Below are positions 23,548 to 31,245 of a stretch of 33,793 nucleotides of DNA, piece after piece. A program made the position numbers and the translations under genes. This DNA comes from CAZCFB01 sp964511535 (GTDB lineage: Bacteria; Myxococcota_A; Polyangia; GCA-2747355; CAZCFB01), in assembly GCA_964511535.1 (NCBI GenBank), contig CAZEFW010000099.1, forward strand, positions 1 through 33,793, read 5' to 3'. The notes below the pieces were generated by a model, which saw only the letters and a list, made by a program, of their open reading frames with translations, did not search any database and was not told where the DNA came from. Positions within the stretch are counted from its first letter, which is position 1. Each line of letters opens with the position of its first letter.

Positions 23548-23574
23548 GGAAAGATTACGGCGCCTGAACAGTGA
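23548..23574 (+). promoter_or_regulatory. Candidate ECF-type promoter GGAAAG-N15-CAGTGA (site 2, lipoprotein gene)
   Basis: GGAAAG at 23548-23553 and CAGTGA at 23569-23574 repeat site 1 (20855-20881) exactly in both boxes and in spacing, in the 109-nt gap before the next gene. It suggests that the lipoprotein gene at 23614 belongs to the regulon of the ECF sigma factor encoded just upstream. Confidence 0.55.
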
Positions 23575-23613
23575 TCTCCTCATGACCCCCGGAAGGGGAA
23601 CTGGGAGGAACCA

Positions 23614-24333
23614 ATGCGAGACAAGTTGCCCGTGGCCATGGCCGCGCTGCTGGTGTGCCTGGCGGCCTGCGATGAAGACGTGATCCAACATGGCCCCGAC
23701 GCGGCCGCCGCCGACGCGGGCGTCGTGGACGACGCGATGGTGGACATGCCGCCCGCGGACCAGGCGTCGCTCGACGCCGCGCCAGACAGCGGCGCGGACA
23801 GCCAGCCGTGGCCTGACATGACCAGCCCGGACGGCCCGGGCAAGGAGGCGGGCAAGTCGTGCAAGCGGGTCTTCATCAGCAGCACCTCCCAAAACGGCGC
23901 CATGGGGGGCGTGACCGGCGCCGACACCACCTGCCAGAAGCTGGCCACGGCCGCCAAGCTGAGCGGCACCTACCGCGCCTGGGTCTCCAACGCCACGACC
24001 GATCCCAAGGCCAGCTTCACCAAGAGCAGCGGGCTGTACTGCCTGACCGACGGCACCATGGTCGCTGCCAGCTGGACCGACCTGACCAACGGCACCATCG
24101 CCATCCCGATCAACCTCACCGAGTCTGGCCAGAAGGTCACCGGCGAGTCGGTGTGGACCGGCACCCTGCAAAACGGCATCAAGTTCGCGACCAAGCATTG
24201 CAGCGGCTTCACCGACGGGACCAGCGCCTCCTCGGGCCTGGTGGGCAAGGTGGACAAGATCAACCCCTACTGGAGCCACTCGCACTTCGAGAAGTGTGAC
24301 AGGGCCTTGAGGATTTACTGCTTCGAGCAGTGA
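23614..24333 (+). CDS. DUF1554-type (endostatin-like) lipoprotein
   Basis: GGGAGGA lies about 5 nt before the ATG. The signal MRDKLPVAMAALLVCLAA-Cys gives a lipoprotein. The residues after Cys are Asp-Glu-Asp; Asp at +2 is an inner-membrane retention signal in enterobacteria, though that rule may not hold here. An Ala/Asp-rich linker (DAAAADAGVVDDAMVDMPPADQ) spans about 28-85. The C-terminal domain (from CKRVFISSTSQNG) matches DUF1554: GGVTGADTTCQKLATAAKLSGTYRAWVS, VWTGTLQNG, HCSGFTDG and IYCFEQ at the end, a C-type-lectin/endostatin-like fold stabilised by disulfides. The ligand is unknown. A copy of the ECF promoter motif sits 40 nt upstream. Confidence 0.82.
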   Translation: MRDKLPVAMAALLVCLAACDEDVIQHGPDAAAADAGVVDDAMVDMPPADQASLDAAPDSGADSQPWPDMTSPDGPGKEAGKSCKRVFISSTSQNGAMGGVTGADTTCQKLATAAKLSGTYRAWVSNATTDPKASFTKSSGLYCLTDGTMVAASWTDLTNGTIAIPINLTESGQKVTGESVWTGTLQNGIKFATKHCSGFTDGTSASSGLVGKVDKINPYWSHSHFEKCDRALRIYCFEQ

Positions 24334-24372
24334 TCCGGGCCTGCCGCAGATATAACCTGGCGGCCGACCCTG

Positions 24373-24378
24373 TATAGT
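24373..24378 (+). promoter_or_regulatory. -10 hexamer TATAGT, 11 nt before the start codon
   Basis: TATAGT ends exactly 11 nt before ATG 24390, the same hexamer and spacing as at 31229-31234. No Shine-Dalgarno lies between box and ATG, so a very short leader is expected. Confidence 0.5.
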
Positions 24379-24389
24379 GTTCAGTCACC

Positions 24390-26408
24390 ATGCAGGCCAG
24401 GTCGAGTCCACGGGTGTGGCCCCTCATCGTCGGCGCCCTCGTCGGTGCGGCGGCTCACCTCGCGCTGATCCTCGGCTCGGGGGATACGCCGCCAGCCGGG
24501 GGGCTTGCCCTGGTCCGGGCGCTGCTGGCCAGCGTGGATCTGCTCGGCATGGGGCTATGCCCGGCCCTGCTGCTGCTGGGGCGCCGGGGGGAGCGCCCGT
24601 CGCCGGCGGTGGGCGCCTTCGAGCTGCTGTCCGTGTCGCTCGGCCTGTCTTTGCTGCTGCACCTGGGGCTCGCAGCGGCGCTGCAGGTCAGCGGGATCGG
24701 CTACCGGGCGCTGCCGGCCAGTGTGGCCACCGTGGGCTCGCTGGTCCTCGCCGCGGTGGTGAACCGGCGGCGCGGCGGCGTGGCGCTTGAGCTCGAGCCT
24801 GGCCTGGGCGGCGCGCCTCTGGCGCTTGCGCTGGCGGCCCTGGCAGCGCTGGCCGTGGTCCAGGGGGAGCGGCTGTTCGGCGGCCCGGGACGGCTGGTGC
24901 TGGTGCAGCCCGTCCAGTGGCTGCCCATGCTCACCCGCACGGCGCTCGGGCCGCTGCCCGCCTCGGTGGAGGTGTCCGCCGGCGCGGGGCTGGAGGTGCT
25001 CGGCCCGGGGCACTACCGCGTGACCTCCCCCCGCGCGAGCCTCACCCTGCGCAACCGGGCGGCGCTCACCACCGGCCCGTTGCGGCTGGTGCTCACCGGC
25101 CCGGCCGGGGCGCGCCTGGAGGTCGCGGGCGTGACCCGCGGCGCCTGCCAGGGAAGGGAGGGCGGCCCGGGCGCGGCCGGCGGGACCACACCCCTCGGCG
25201 CTGTCCAGCTTCCCCGGCGCATCGAGCAGCTGGAGCTGTCGCGCTATCTGCCCCGGGCCAGGGCGCTGCTGGTGGCCTGGGCGCGGCTCCACGTCGGTGA
25301 CAGCTGCGCTCACCTGCGGCTCACTGGCGCCACCGGCGAGGTGGAGTTGCACGACGTGAGCCACGAGCCGCCCACGAGGCTGGAGGTGGCCGGGGGGCGG
25401 CTGTCCCTGGTGGACGAGGGCCTGCTGGAGTGCCACCTGTCCGACGCCCGCTACCGCCGTGACCTGCAACGCAAGATCTTCATCGAGCCTCACCTGCTGC
25501 TGGGGGGCTACCTGACCCAGCTGGTGGTGCAGGTGCTGTCCGGCGGCGCGGCCCACCCCGGCCTCGGCGTGCTCTTCCTGCTCCTCGCCCTGCTGTCCTT
25601 CATGGGCGCGCAGGTGCTCATCGGCGCGGCGTCGAGCCCGGGGCCGGGACGCGCAACGGCCGGGTGGCTGCTGCTCGCGCCCTTCTGCGCGTACCTGGTC
25701 TGCCTCTCCGGCAGCCGCGCCCTGGCATTCGCCTTCCCCGATATCCCCTACACCTTTTTGGTGGTGAGCGCGGCGGCCCTGCTGGCCCGGCGCCGCCGCC
25801 TCGGCTTCGTCCTGCTGGGCTGCCTCGCCGCGCTGACCCGCTACCCCGGCGCCTTCGTCATGGCGCTGCTGCTGCTGGGGCGCCTCGCGCTGCTGCCCGG
25901 TGACCGCGCCTGGACCCGCCGCACCGTCGCCGTCGCCCTGGCCGCCGGCGCCGGCGCGGTGGCGCTGCTGCTGGCTTACTTCCACGCCACCACCGGGGTG
26001 GAGCACCTGCTGTCCGCGGCCTACAGCGAGATCTTTCCCGAGCACTTCACGGTGCCGGCGTCCAGCCTGGTGCGCGTGCCGCCGGCCTGGGCCCGGGGGC
26101 TGCTGTTCATGCTCAAGCTCTGCCTGCTGGCAGCTTTCACGCCGCTGCTCTGGCCGCTGTGCCGCTCGGGCCAGGCCCGCGCGCTGGTGATCACCTGCGC
26201 GGGCTACATGCTGACGCTGATGTGGGTGGTGTATCCGAACCCGCACTACTTCCCGCCGCTGATCTTCCTCGGCGGCGCCGCGGGTCTGGCGGGGCTGGCC
26301 GATACGCCGCGGCCTCTGCTCAGGCGCGCTGGCGTGGCGCTGGTGCTGGCGGGCGCGGCGCTGTCGCCCTGGGCAGATCGGGCGGTGCTCTTTTTCTATC
26401 GGCCGTGA
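24390..26408 (+). CDS. Multi-pass membrane protein with large extracytoplasmic insertion, function unknown
   Basis: The 672-residue product has about five hydrophobic helices in the first 165 residues. A soluble Gly/Leu-rich region of about 200 residues follows (about 175-365, beta-rich, VEVSAGAGLEVLGPGHYRVTSPRASLTL). Then come seven or more further helices, including HPGLGVLFLLLALLSFMGAQVLIG, FPDIPYTFLVVSAAALLA and LLFMLKLCLLAAF. The layout of many helices and the CLAALTRYPGAFVMALLLL segment recall GT-C-type glycosyltransferases, but I see no DxD or similar catalytic motif in the first loop, so no activity is assigned. It is an inner-membrane protein. It is transcribed towards the minus-strand propeller gene and ends 24 nt from it, with no hairpin terminator in the gap. 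Confidence 0.8.
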   Translation: MQARSSPRVWPLIVGALVGAAAHLALILGSGDTPPAGGLALVRALLASVDLLGMGLCPALLLLGRRGERPSPAVGAFELLSVSLGLSLLLHLGLAAALQVSGIGYRALPASVATVGSLVLAAVVNRRRGGVALELEPGLGGAPLALALAALAALAVVQGERLFGGPGRLVLVQPVQWLPMLTRTALGPLPASVEVSAGAGLEVLGPGHYRVTSPRASLTLRNRAALTTGPLRLVLTGPAGARLEVAGVTRGACQGREGGPGAAGGTTPLGAVQLPRRIEQLELSRYLPRARALLVAWARLHVGDSCAHLRLTGATGEVELHDVSHEPPTRLEVAGGRLSLVDEGLLECHLSDARYRRDLQRKIFIEPHLLLGGYLTQLVVQVLSGGAAHPGLGVLFLLLALLSFMGAQVLIGAASSPGPGRATAGWLLLAPFCAYLVCLSGSRALAFAFPDIPYTFLVVSAAALLARRRRLGFVLLGCLAALTRYPGAFVMALLLLGRLALLPGDRAWTRRTVAVALAAGAGAVALLLAYFHATTGVEHLLSAAYSEIFPEHFTVPASSLVRVPPAWARGLLFMLKLCLLAAFTPLLWPLCRSGQARALVITCAGYMLTLMWVVYPNPHYFPPLIFLGGAAGLAGLADTPRPLLRRAGVALVLAGAALSPWADRAVLFFYRP

Positions 26409-26432
26409 AGGGGAAGCTGCGGCCGCCGGAGC

Positions 26433-28784
26433 TCAGAACCCGCTGATCACCGACAGCCCGCCGGCGGCCTTGACCCACAGCCTCTTTTTGGCGTCGAGGT
26501 ACAGGTCGGTGACGTCATCGCTGACCAGGCCGACCCGGGCGTCGAGGTACCGGTGGGCACCCCGGGCGTGCTGAACCACGCCGTGGGTGGTGCCCACGAG
26601 CAGCCAGGGGGCAGCGTTGATCAGCACCCGGGAGGCGTTGTTCAGCTGGGGCGCCAGGTCGAAGCGCCACTCCTTGCCGTCGTAGCGGCCGACCCCTGCG
26701 AAGGTGCCCACCATCACCCCGGCGCCCTCGGCGATACCGCCGTAGGTCAGCTCGCTGGCCAGGCCCTCGTTCTCGGTGAAGGTCACCACATCGTCGCCGA
26801 GGTGTCGCAGCACGCCCAGGTCGGTCGCGAACCAGGTCTCTGGCCCGCGGAACCAGACGCCGCGGATGTCGTCGGGCAGGGCCAGGCTCCCGGCCGGGCG
26901 CTGCTCGCCAGGCAGCAGGGTATTGCGGTAGATGGCCACCGGGGCTGGGGCCGGGGGAGCGGGGGCGGGAGCGGGAGCGGGCTCGGGAGCGGGAGCGGGG
27001 GCGGGAGCGGGAGCGGGCTCGGGAGCGGGAGCGGGGGCGGGGGCGGGATCGGGAGCGGGGGCGGGAGCGGGATCGGGATCGGGAGCGGGTTTCTGCTTGT
27101 CAGCCTCATCGGCTGCCCAGCCGGGCAGCTCCAGCTCCGGCTCGTCCTGTTGCTGCTCCTGCTCGTCATCCCCGGCGGCCCACGCCGGCACCTCAACGTC
27201 GGGGGTCTGCATCCGGGCCAGATCCACCAGCGGCGGCAGGCGCACCACGCCCCAGGGCTGGCGGTCCCCCTTGCTGTCCACATGCCACAGCCCGACCCAC
27301 GGCCGGCGGGCAGCGTCGAGCCTGATGAACCTCACCTCCGGCCGGCTCCCCGCGGGCACGGCCACCGCGTGCTCGCTCACCCGGACGAACCGCTTGCCGT
27401 CCAGGCGGCTGACCACCAGCGCGCTGCGGCCCGCCGGGCTGTGCAGGGCGTACAGCTCTCCCAGCGTGTCGCCGAAGAAGCCCTGTACCCGGTCGCTCGC
27501 CTTGCCCGCGATATCCACCGGCACGAACTCCGTGCCCGTGACCCGGTAGGCGCCGCCCCCCGCGCCAGGCATGTAGCAGCGCCCGAAGTCGGTGCACGCC
27601 ATGCGCAGCGCGCCGTTGTCTCCCAGCAGGTCGTTGGTGCGGAACCAGCGGGTCTTGTCGCCCTCGGCCAGGGCCACGCCCAGGTGCTTCGTGGCGAACA
27701 GCACCCGCCGCTCCACCGCGGCGACCTGCACGGGCTGCGGCGGGAGCCACCGCCCCGCCGGCTCGGTGTACAGGTGCGGCAGCAGGTAGCCCGCCGGCGC
27801 GTCCGGGGCGAGCTTGCCCAGCAGCCGCGCCGGCCCCTGCGGCAGCGGCTTCGCCTTGCGGCCCGCGCCCTCGATCACCGGGGGCGCCAGCCTCAGCCGC
27901 AAGATGCGCCCGCCGAATGAGAGCAGCGTCCGGTCGCCCACCTGCTTGACCCAGCGCACCGGCGTGCGGGGCATCACCTCGTACGAGGTCCAGTGCTTGC
28001 CGTCGAAGAAGGCGAGCCACTCCTTGCCCTGGCCGCGCCCCACGGCGATGACTCCCCACGAGGCGTTGTAGGTGATGCTCCGCACCACCTCGATGCGCTG
28101 GCCCTGCTCCGCGCCGTGGCGGTTGAACTTGCCGCCCACCCAGCGGTGGATCCCATCGCCGTCGGTGCCGACCCACACGCCGCCCATCACCCGCTCCTCC
28201 AGCAGGTAGGTGATGCGCGAGCCGCGCAAGAATCCGTACCACCAGCCGTGGTAGATGGCGAGGTTGCGCGCGGCGCCGACCCAGACGTTGTCCCCCTCGG
28301 CCAGCAGCACGGTCACCGGCATGCTGAGAAGCGGGTGGTACTCGAAGCGATCCCATTTGCCGTCCCGCAGCCTCAGCAGCAGGCTTGGGGTGGCGACCCA
28401 CAGGCCGGTCCTGGGGCTGCCCGCCACGCCGTGGACCTGGCCGATGGGCTGGCGCCGATCAGGGAAGCGGTAGGCGTCGGGCAGCCCGACCATGTGGGTT
28501 ATCTCGCCCGCCTCGCCGGTCTCCATGTTGAAGGTGAGCAGCCCGTCGGCGGTGCCCGCGTAGACCGTGTCACCCAGGATCGTGGCCGAGGAGAGCGGGC
28601 GCGTTTCGCTGCGCGAGAGGATCTTCGGGGTGGAGAGGGGTGGCCCGGCAGCCGCCCGGGGCACTGGCGTGGTGGGCTGATCAGCGCCCCTGGGGCAGGC
28701 GGTGGACAGGGTGGCCAGCGCGGCCACGACCAGCAAGGCGCGGCGGGGGCGATCCGTTGATGCTGTGGGCTCGAACGGGTACAC
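26433..28784 (-). CDS. Lipoprotein with regulator-type beta-propeller repeats and Pro-Ala linker
   Basis: GTG at 28784 is chosen as start: AGGGGA lies 9 nt before it and the product has a lipoprotein signal (RPRRALLVVAALATLSTA-Cys). Longer forms from 28820 or 28832 would include the TATGAT promoter box. The body carries repeats of the kind found in two-component regulator propellers: GTADGLLTFN, GLWVATPSLLLRLRDGKW, GVWVGTDGDGIHRWVGG, TWFATDLGVLRHLGDD, MVGTFAGVGRYDGKEW and LLVGTTHGVVQHA. Between the two propeller halves lies an acidic stretch, then a PAPAPDPAPAP-type linker of about 50 residues. There is no kinase domain, so this is a stand-alone sensor-like or scaffold protein on the envelope. 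Confidence 0.83.
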   Translation of the reverse strand: MYPFEPTASTDRPRRALLVVAALATLSTACPRGADQPTTPVPRAAAGPPLSTPKILSRSETRPLSSATILGDTVYAGTADGLLTFNMETGEAGEITHMVGLPDAYRFPDRRQPIGQVHGVAGSPRTGLWVATPSLLLRLRDGKWDRFEYHPLLSMPVTVLLAEGDNVWVGAARNLAIYHGWWYGFLRGSRITYLLEERVMGGVWVGTDGDGIHRWVGGKFNRHGAEQGQRIEVVRSITYNASWGVIAVGRGQGKEWLAFFDGKHWTSYEVMPRTPVRWVKQVGDRTLLSFGGRILRLRLAPPVIEGAGRKAKPLPQGPARLLGKLAPDAPAGYLLPHLYTEPAGRWLPPQPVQVAAVERRVLFATKHLGVALAEGDKTRWFRTNDLLGDNGALRMACTDFGRCYMPGAGGGAYRVTGTEFVPVDIAGKASDRVQGFFGDTLGELYALHSPAGRSALVVSRLDGKRFVRVSEHAVAVPAGSRPEVRFIRLDAARRPWVGLWHVDSKGDRQPWGVVRLPPLVDLARMQTPDVEVPAWAAGDDEQEQQQDEPELELPGWAADEADKQKPAPDPDPAPAPAPDPAPAPAPAPEPAPAPAPAPAPEPAPAPAPAPPAPAPVAIYRNTLLPGEQRPAGSLALPDDIRGVWFRGPETWFATDLGVLRHLGDDVVTFTENEGLASELTYGGIAEGAGVMVGTFAGVGRYDGKEWRFDLAPQLNNASRVLINAAPWLLVGTTHGVVQHARGAHRYLDARVGLVSDDVTDLYLDAKKRLWVKAAGGLSVISGF
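26959..27090 (-). repeat. Pro-Ala coding repeat with dense GGG tracts on the plus strand
   Basis: The plus strand reads as GGGAGC/GGGGGC/GGGCTC/GGGATC hexamers, with a higher-order 36-bp period (the GCTC landmarks at 26981 and 27017 are 36 bases apart). The minus strand codes for PAPAPAPEPAP-type sequence. GGG-N3-GGG spacing recurs many times, a G-quadruplex-capable pattern on the template strand of this gene. Confidence 0.8.
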
Positions 28785-28815
28785 GGCGGCACATCCCCTG
28801 AATAGTGGTGCCCCC

Positions 28816-28844
28816 ATCATATCGAGCCACACCAGGGGAGCAAA
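28816..28844 (-). promoter_or_regulatory. Promoter of the propeller lipoprotein gene
   Basis: On the minus strand TTTGCT (28844-28839), a 17-nt spacer, then TATGAT (28821-28816). The expected transcription start near 28809 leaves a 25-nt leader with AGGGGA before GTG 28784. Confidence 0.5.
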
Positions 28845-28856
28845 AATCAGGGTCCG

Positions 28857-29297
28857 CTAGCGCGCGCAGTTCTCCGCGCTCTCGCCGTACACCTTGCGCA
28901 TGCGCCGAACCGAGTAGTCGATGAGCCGCTTGAGCGTGGGAAGGTGCACGTCCTCCAGCTTGTTGATGTACAGGCAGGACACGCCGGTCTTGAACTTGCC
29001 CAGCTTCTTCATCAGCCCGGGCCAGTGGTCGAAGCCGGGCATGATGTGGACCACCAGGTTCTGCTTGCGCGGCGCCACCGCGGTCAGGGGCCAGTCACCC
29101 TCCTGCCCCGACTTGTACTTGTAGTGGTAGGAGCCGAAGCCGATGAGGCTGTCGCCCCACATGGTGGGCTTCTCGCCGCTGACCTGCTCCATGATCTCCG
29201 CCACCACCTCCGCGTCAGCCCTGCGCTTGCCGTTTTCGACGCCCTGCAGGTACTTCTTCACGCTGGCCCGGGTGGGCTTGGTCTTGATGCCTGACAT
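28857..29297 (-). CDS. DUF1801 domain protein
   Basis: ATG 29297 is chosen over an upstream in-frame start (29351) because GGGAGGA sits 8 nt before it and the protein then starts as the family does: MSGIKTKPTRASVKKYLQGVENGKRRADAEVV. The 146-residue product matches DUF1801 throughout: MWGDSLIGFGSYHYKYKSGQEGDW, VAPRKQNLVVHIMPGF, LGKFKTGVSCLYINKLEDVHLPTLKRLI. The family is small, cytoplasmic, YdhG/CyaY-like in fold and without an established biochemical role. Its ribosome-binding site is paired in a perfect hairpin (29306-29322). It is followed 72 nt later by the propeller lipoprotein gene, which has its own promoter. Confidence 0.88.
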   Translation of the reverse strand: MSGIKTKPTRASVKKYLQGVENGKRRADAEVVAEIMEQVSGEKPTMWGDSLIGFGSYHYKYKSGQEGDWPLTAVAPRKQNLVVHIMPGFDHWPGLMKKLGKFKTGVSCLYINKLEDVHLPTLKRLIDYSVRRMRKVYGESAENCAR

Positions 29298-29305
29298 GTG
29301 CTGTG

Positions 29306-29322
29306 TCCTCCCTTTGGGAGGA
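29306..29322 (-). promoter_or_regulatory. Hairpin sequestering the Shine-Dalgarno of the DUF1801 gene
   Basis: On the minus strand TCCTCCC-AAA-GGGAGGA forms a perfect 7-bp stem with a 3-nt loop. The right arm is the gene's Shine-Dalgarno, 8 nt before the ATG, so the leader would fold over its own ribosome-binding site. Confidence 0.6.
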
Positions 29323-29358
29323 GAGTTTAGGACAACATGCTGGGGGGGCAAGCCGCGG

Positions 29359-30249
29359 CTACTTGGTGACCAGCTCGCGGTAGTGCTTGACGTGGTCGCC
29401 GAAGAAGGAGCGCAGGGTCGGCTTGACCAGCGCGTTGGGCAGCTGCAGGCCGTTTTTTCCCAGGCGGTGGGCCGAGTGGAAGGTGACCATGGTCTGGTTG
29501 TTGCCGCGGGCCTCGAAGGAGACCGAGCCCACGTCCATGATGGTGGTGCGGTTGGCCGAGTCGTGCACGCGCCAGAACATGGTGACCTTCTTGACCTTGC
29601 CGTCGCGGCCCCGGACCACCTCTTTCTGCTCGACCTTGCTCATGTCCAGGTTCAGCCCGCGGATGTTCAGGTTGCCGGGCAGCCCGGACAGCACCATGCG
29701 CTCCACCTGCTGGGTGGGCCGGCCCTTGGCGTCGCGCCTGGTCACCTTCACCTGGCCGCCGAGGTAGTGGTCCAGCTTCACGCCCCACTGGTCTGCGGGC
29801 ATCTTCTTGAGGAACGAGGACAGCGGCATGTTCACGGTGCCGCGGGTGATGTGCACGGCGGCCTTCTTGGGGCCGTGGCCCAGCTTGTCGTCCACGCGCT
29901 GGGTGTAGGAGACCGAGTGGGCCTTTGCCAGCTTGCGCTCGGAGGCGCGGGCCATCTTCTTCTGCACCTTCCTGGGCACCTTGGCCTGGAAGCCCTTGAC
30001 CAGGCCGACGATGTTGAAGTCCGCCTGGGACTTGGGCGTCCAGTTCAGCCTGATGGGGGCCTTCTGCGGTTTGAGCGGGCGCACCATGCGCTTGACGCCC
30101 ACGCGGGCCTTGCGCACCAGGCGCTTGACCTTCTGGCCGATCTTGGTGCGCGGCCTGGACGGCATGGCGTCGGCGTCCAGCGGCAGGGAGGAGATGAGCA
30201 GCGCAGCAGCGGCCAACAGCAGGAACGAGGATCTCTTGTGAGCGGTCAT
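29359..30249 (-). CDS. Secreted protein with SRPBCC/START-like domain
   Basis: The 296-residue product has a Sec signal peptide (MTAHKRSSFLLLAAAALLISSLPLDADA, no lipobox). A very basic segment follows (KIGQKVKRLVRKARVGVKRMVRP). The remainder reads as an SRPBCC (START/Bet v 1-like) helix-grip fold: FNIVGLVKGFQAKVPRKVQKKM early, alternating beta strands (VTMFWRVHDSANRTTIMDVGSVSFEARGNNQTMVTFHSAHRL) and a long C-terminal helix (LVKPTLRSFFGDHVKHYRELV). Such folds bind hydrophobic ligands; a periplasmic lipid-binding role is possible but inferred. TTTAGT lies 7 nt before the ATG, and only GGGGG could act as ribosome-binding site. It runs divergently from the acyltransferase-like gene across a 182-nt gap. 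Confidence 0.75.
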   Translation of the reverse strand: MTAHKRSSFLLLAAAALLISSLPLDADAMPSRPRTKIGQKVKRLVRKARVGVKRMVRPLKPQKAPIRLNWTPKSQADFNIVGLVKGFQAKVPRKVQKKMARASERKLAKAHSVSYTQRVDDKLGHGPKKAAVHITRGTVNMPLSSFLKKMPADQWGVKLDHYLGGQVKVTRRDAKGRPTQQVERMVLSGLPGNLNIRGLNLDMSKVEQKEVVRGRDGKVKKVTMFWRVHDSANRTTIMDVGSVSFEARGNNQTMVTFHSAHRLGKNGLQLPNALVKPTLRSFFGDHVKHYRELVTK

Positions 30250-30431
30250 GCCCCCTACTAAAGCAACCTCCGTGCCAGCCGCGGTGGCCGGGGAGGGCGC
30301 TGTAACATATTGAAATTACGTGTTCAGGCCAGGGGTCAGCGGCGCCTGCAGTGACCAGGATCCGGAGGGTGGGATAGCCGGCATGCGCAAAACGGGAGCG
30401 CGAGGGCACCTGGCTGCTACCATGCCTCCCC

Positions 30432-31193
30432 ATGCAAGACAGACCCGAATTCGGCATCTACCTGCGGGATACCCGCCCCATGCTCGATGCGGTCAAGAGG
30501 CTGTACGTGGCCAGCTCCGAGCTCGTCGACGTGGAGCAGGCGCTGCCCCGCCGCGACAGGGTCACCGTGTTCCTGTGCAACCACGGGCCGATGTTCGCGC
30601 CCTTCCCGGCGCCGGTGCTCACCGTGGATCACCTGCTGGAGGTGGGGGGCTACGACGAGCTGGTGGCGGTGACGCTGTTTCACTGGATCGTGGAGACCAG
30701 CCCGCTCATCAGCCGCTATTTGACGCGGTACTTCGGCCACTCCACCCGGGAGCTTCGCTCCATGAAGGGCATCGTGGAGATGATGCGTCAGCGGCGGTTC
30801 AACATCATCGGCACCGCGCCCGAGGGCAGCTCGTGCACCATGCTCTACGACGACCCGGTGGGGCCATTTACCCGCTGCGGGCTCATCGTGGCGGCGCTGA
30901 AGGCCGGGGCGGACATCGTGCTGGCGGCCCAGAAGGGGGTGGAGGGCTATGGCCGCCGGCTCCGCTTCCCCGGGGGCTTGCGGCTGCCCTTCTTCGACGG
31001 TCCCGTGGGGCTGCAGCTGGGCGTGCCGCCGCTGAAGCCGGCGCACATCACGGTGAAGTACCTGCGCTACGCGCCCACCATCGGCCCGGATGAGATCGAG
31101 GCCGCCACGCCGGACGCGCGCCGCGCGCTGCTGGGCGCCGAGGTGGAGCGGCTGCGGGCCAGCCTCAACGCGCTGTACCTGTCCATGGACTGA
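30432..31193 (+). CDS. Lysophospholipid acyltransferase-like (PlsC/LPLAT superfamily) protein
   Basis: The 253-residue product has the two best-known LPLAT landmarks: an NH motif after a hydrophobic strand (VTVFLCNHGPMFAP, Asn50-His51) and a PEG block (NIIGTAPEGSS, Pro130-Glu131-Gly132). Downstream VLAAQKGVEGYGRR...PFFDGPVGLQLG and a strand HITVKYLRYAP fit the fold. These enzymes acylate lysophospholipids or related lipids at the membrane. The usual HX4D is not complete here: the residue four after His is Phe55-Ala56 instead of Asp, so activity is uncertain. No signal peptide or clear membrane helix is seen. No Shine-Dalgarno precedes the ATG; TACCAT lies 8 nt upstream. The next gene is an FHA-sigma-54 activator 52 nt on. 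Confidence 0.68.
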   Translation: MQDRPEFGIYLRDTRPMLDAVKRLYVASSELVDVEQALPRRDRVTVFLCNHGPMFAPFPAPVLTVDHLLEVGGYDELVAVTLFHWIVETSPLISRYLTRYFGHSTRELRSMKGIVEMMRQRRFNIIGTAPEGSSCTMLYDDPVGPFTRCGLIVAALKAGADIVLAAQKGVEGYGRRLRFPGGLRLPFFDGPVGLQLGVPPLKPAHITVKYLRYAPTIGPDEIEAATPDARRALLGAEVERLRASLNALYLSMD

Positions 31194-31228
31194 GCTGGCC
31201 TGGCGAATGTCGTTGGGTAGAGGTCATA

Positions 31229-31234
31229 TATAGT
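31229..31234 (+). promoter_or_regulatory. -10 hexamer TATAGT, 11 nt before the start codon
   Basis: TATAGT in an AT-rich island (CATATATAGT) ends 11 nt before ATG 31246, matching the arrangement at 24373-24378. Between box and ATG there is AAGG but no strong Shine-Dalgarno at normal spacing. Confidence 0.5.
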
Positions 31235-31245
31235 AAGGTCCTCTC

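Noticed and set aside
30349..30354. Third CAGTGA as another ECF promoter
   Set aside because: No GGAAAG lies 15 nt upstream; only the GGCGCCTG context resembles site 2, with different spacing.
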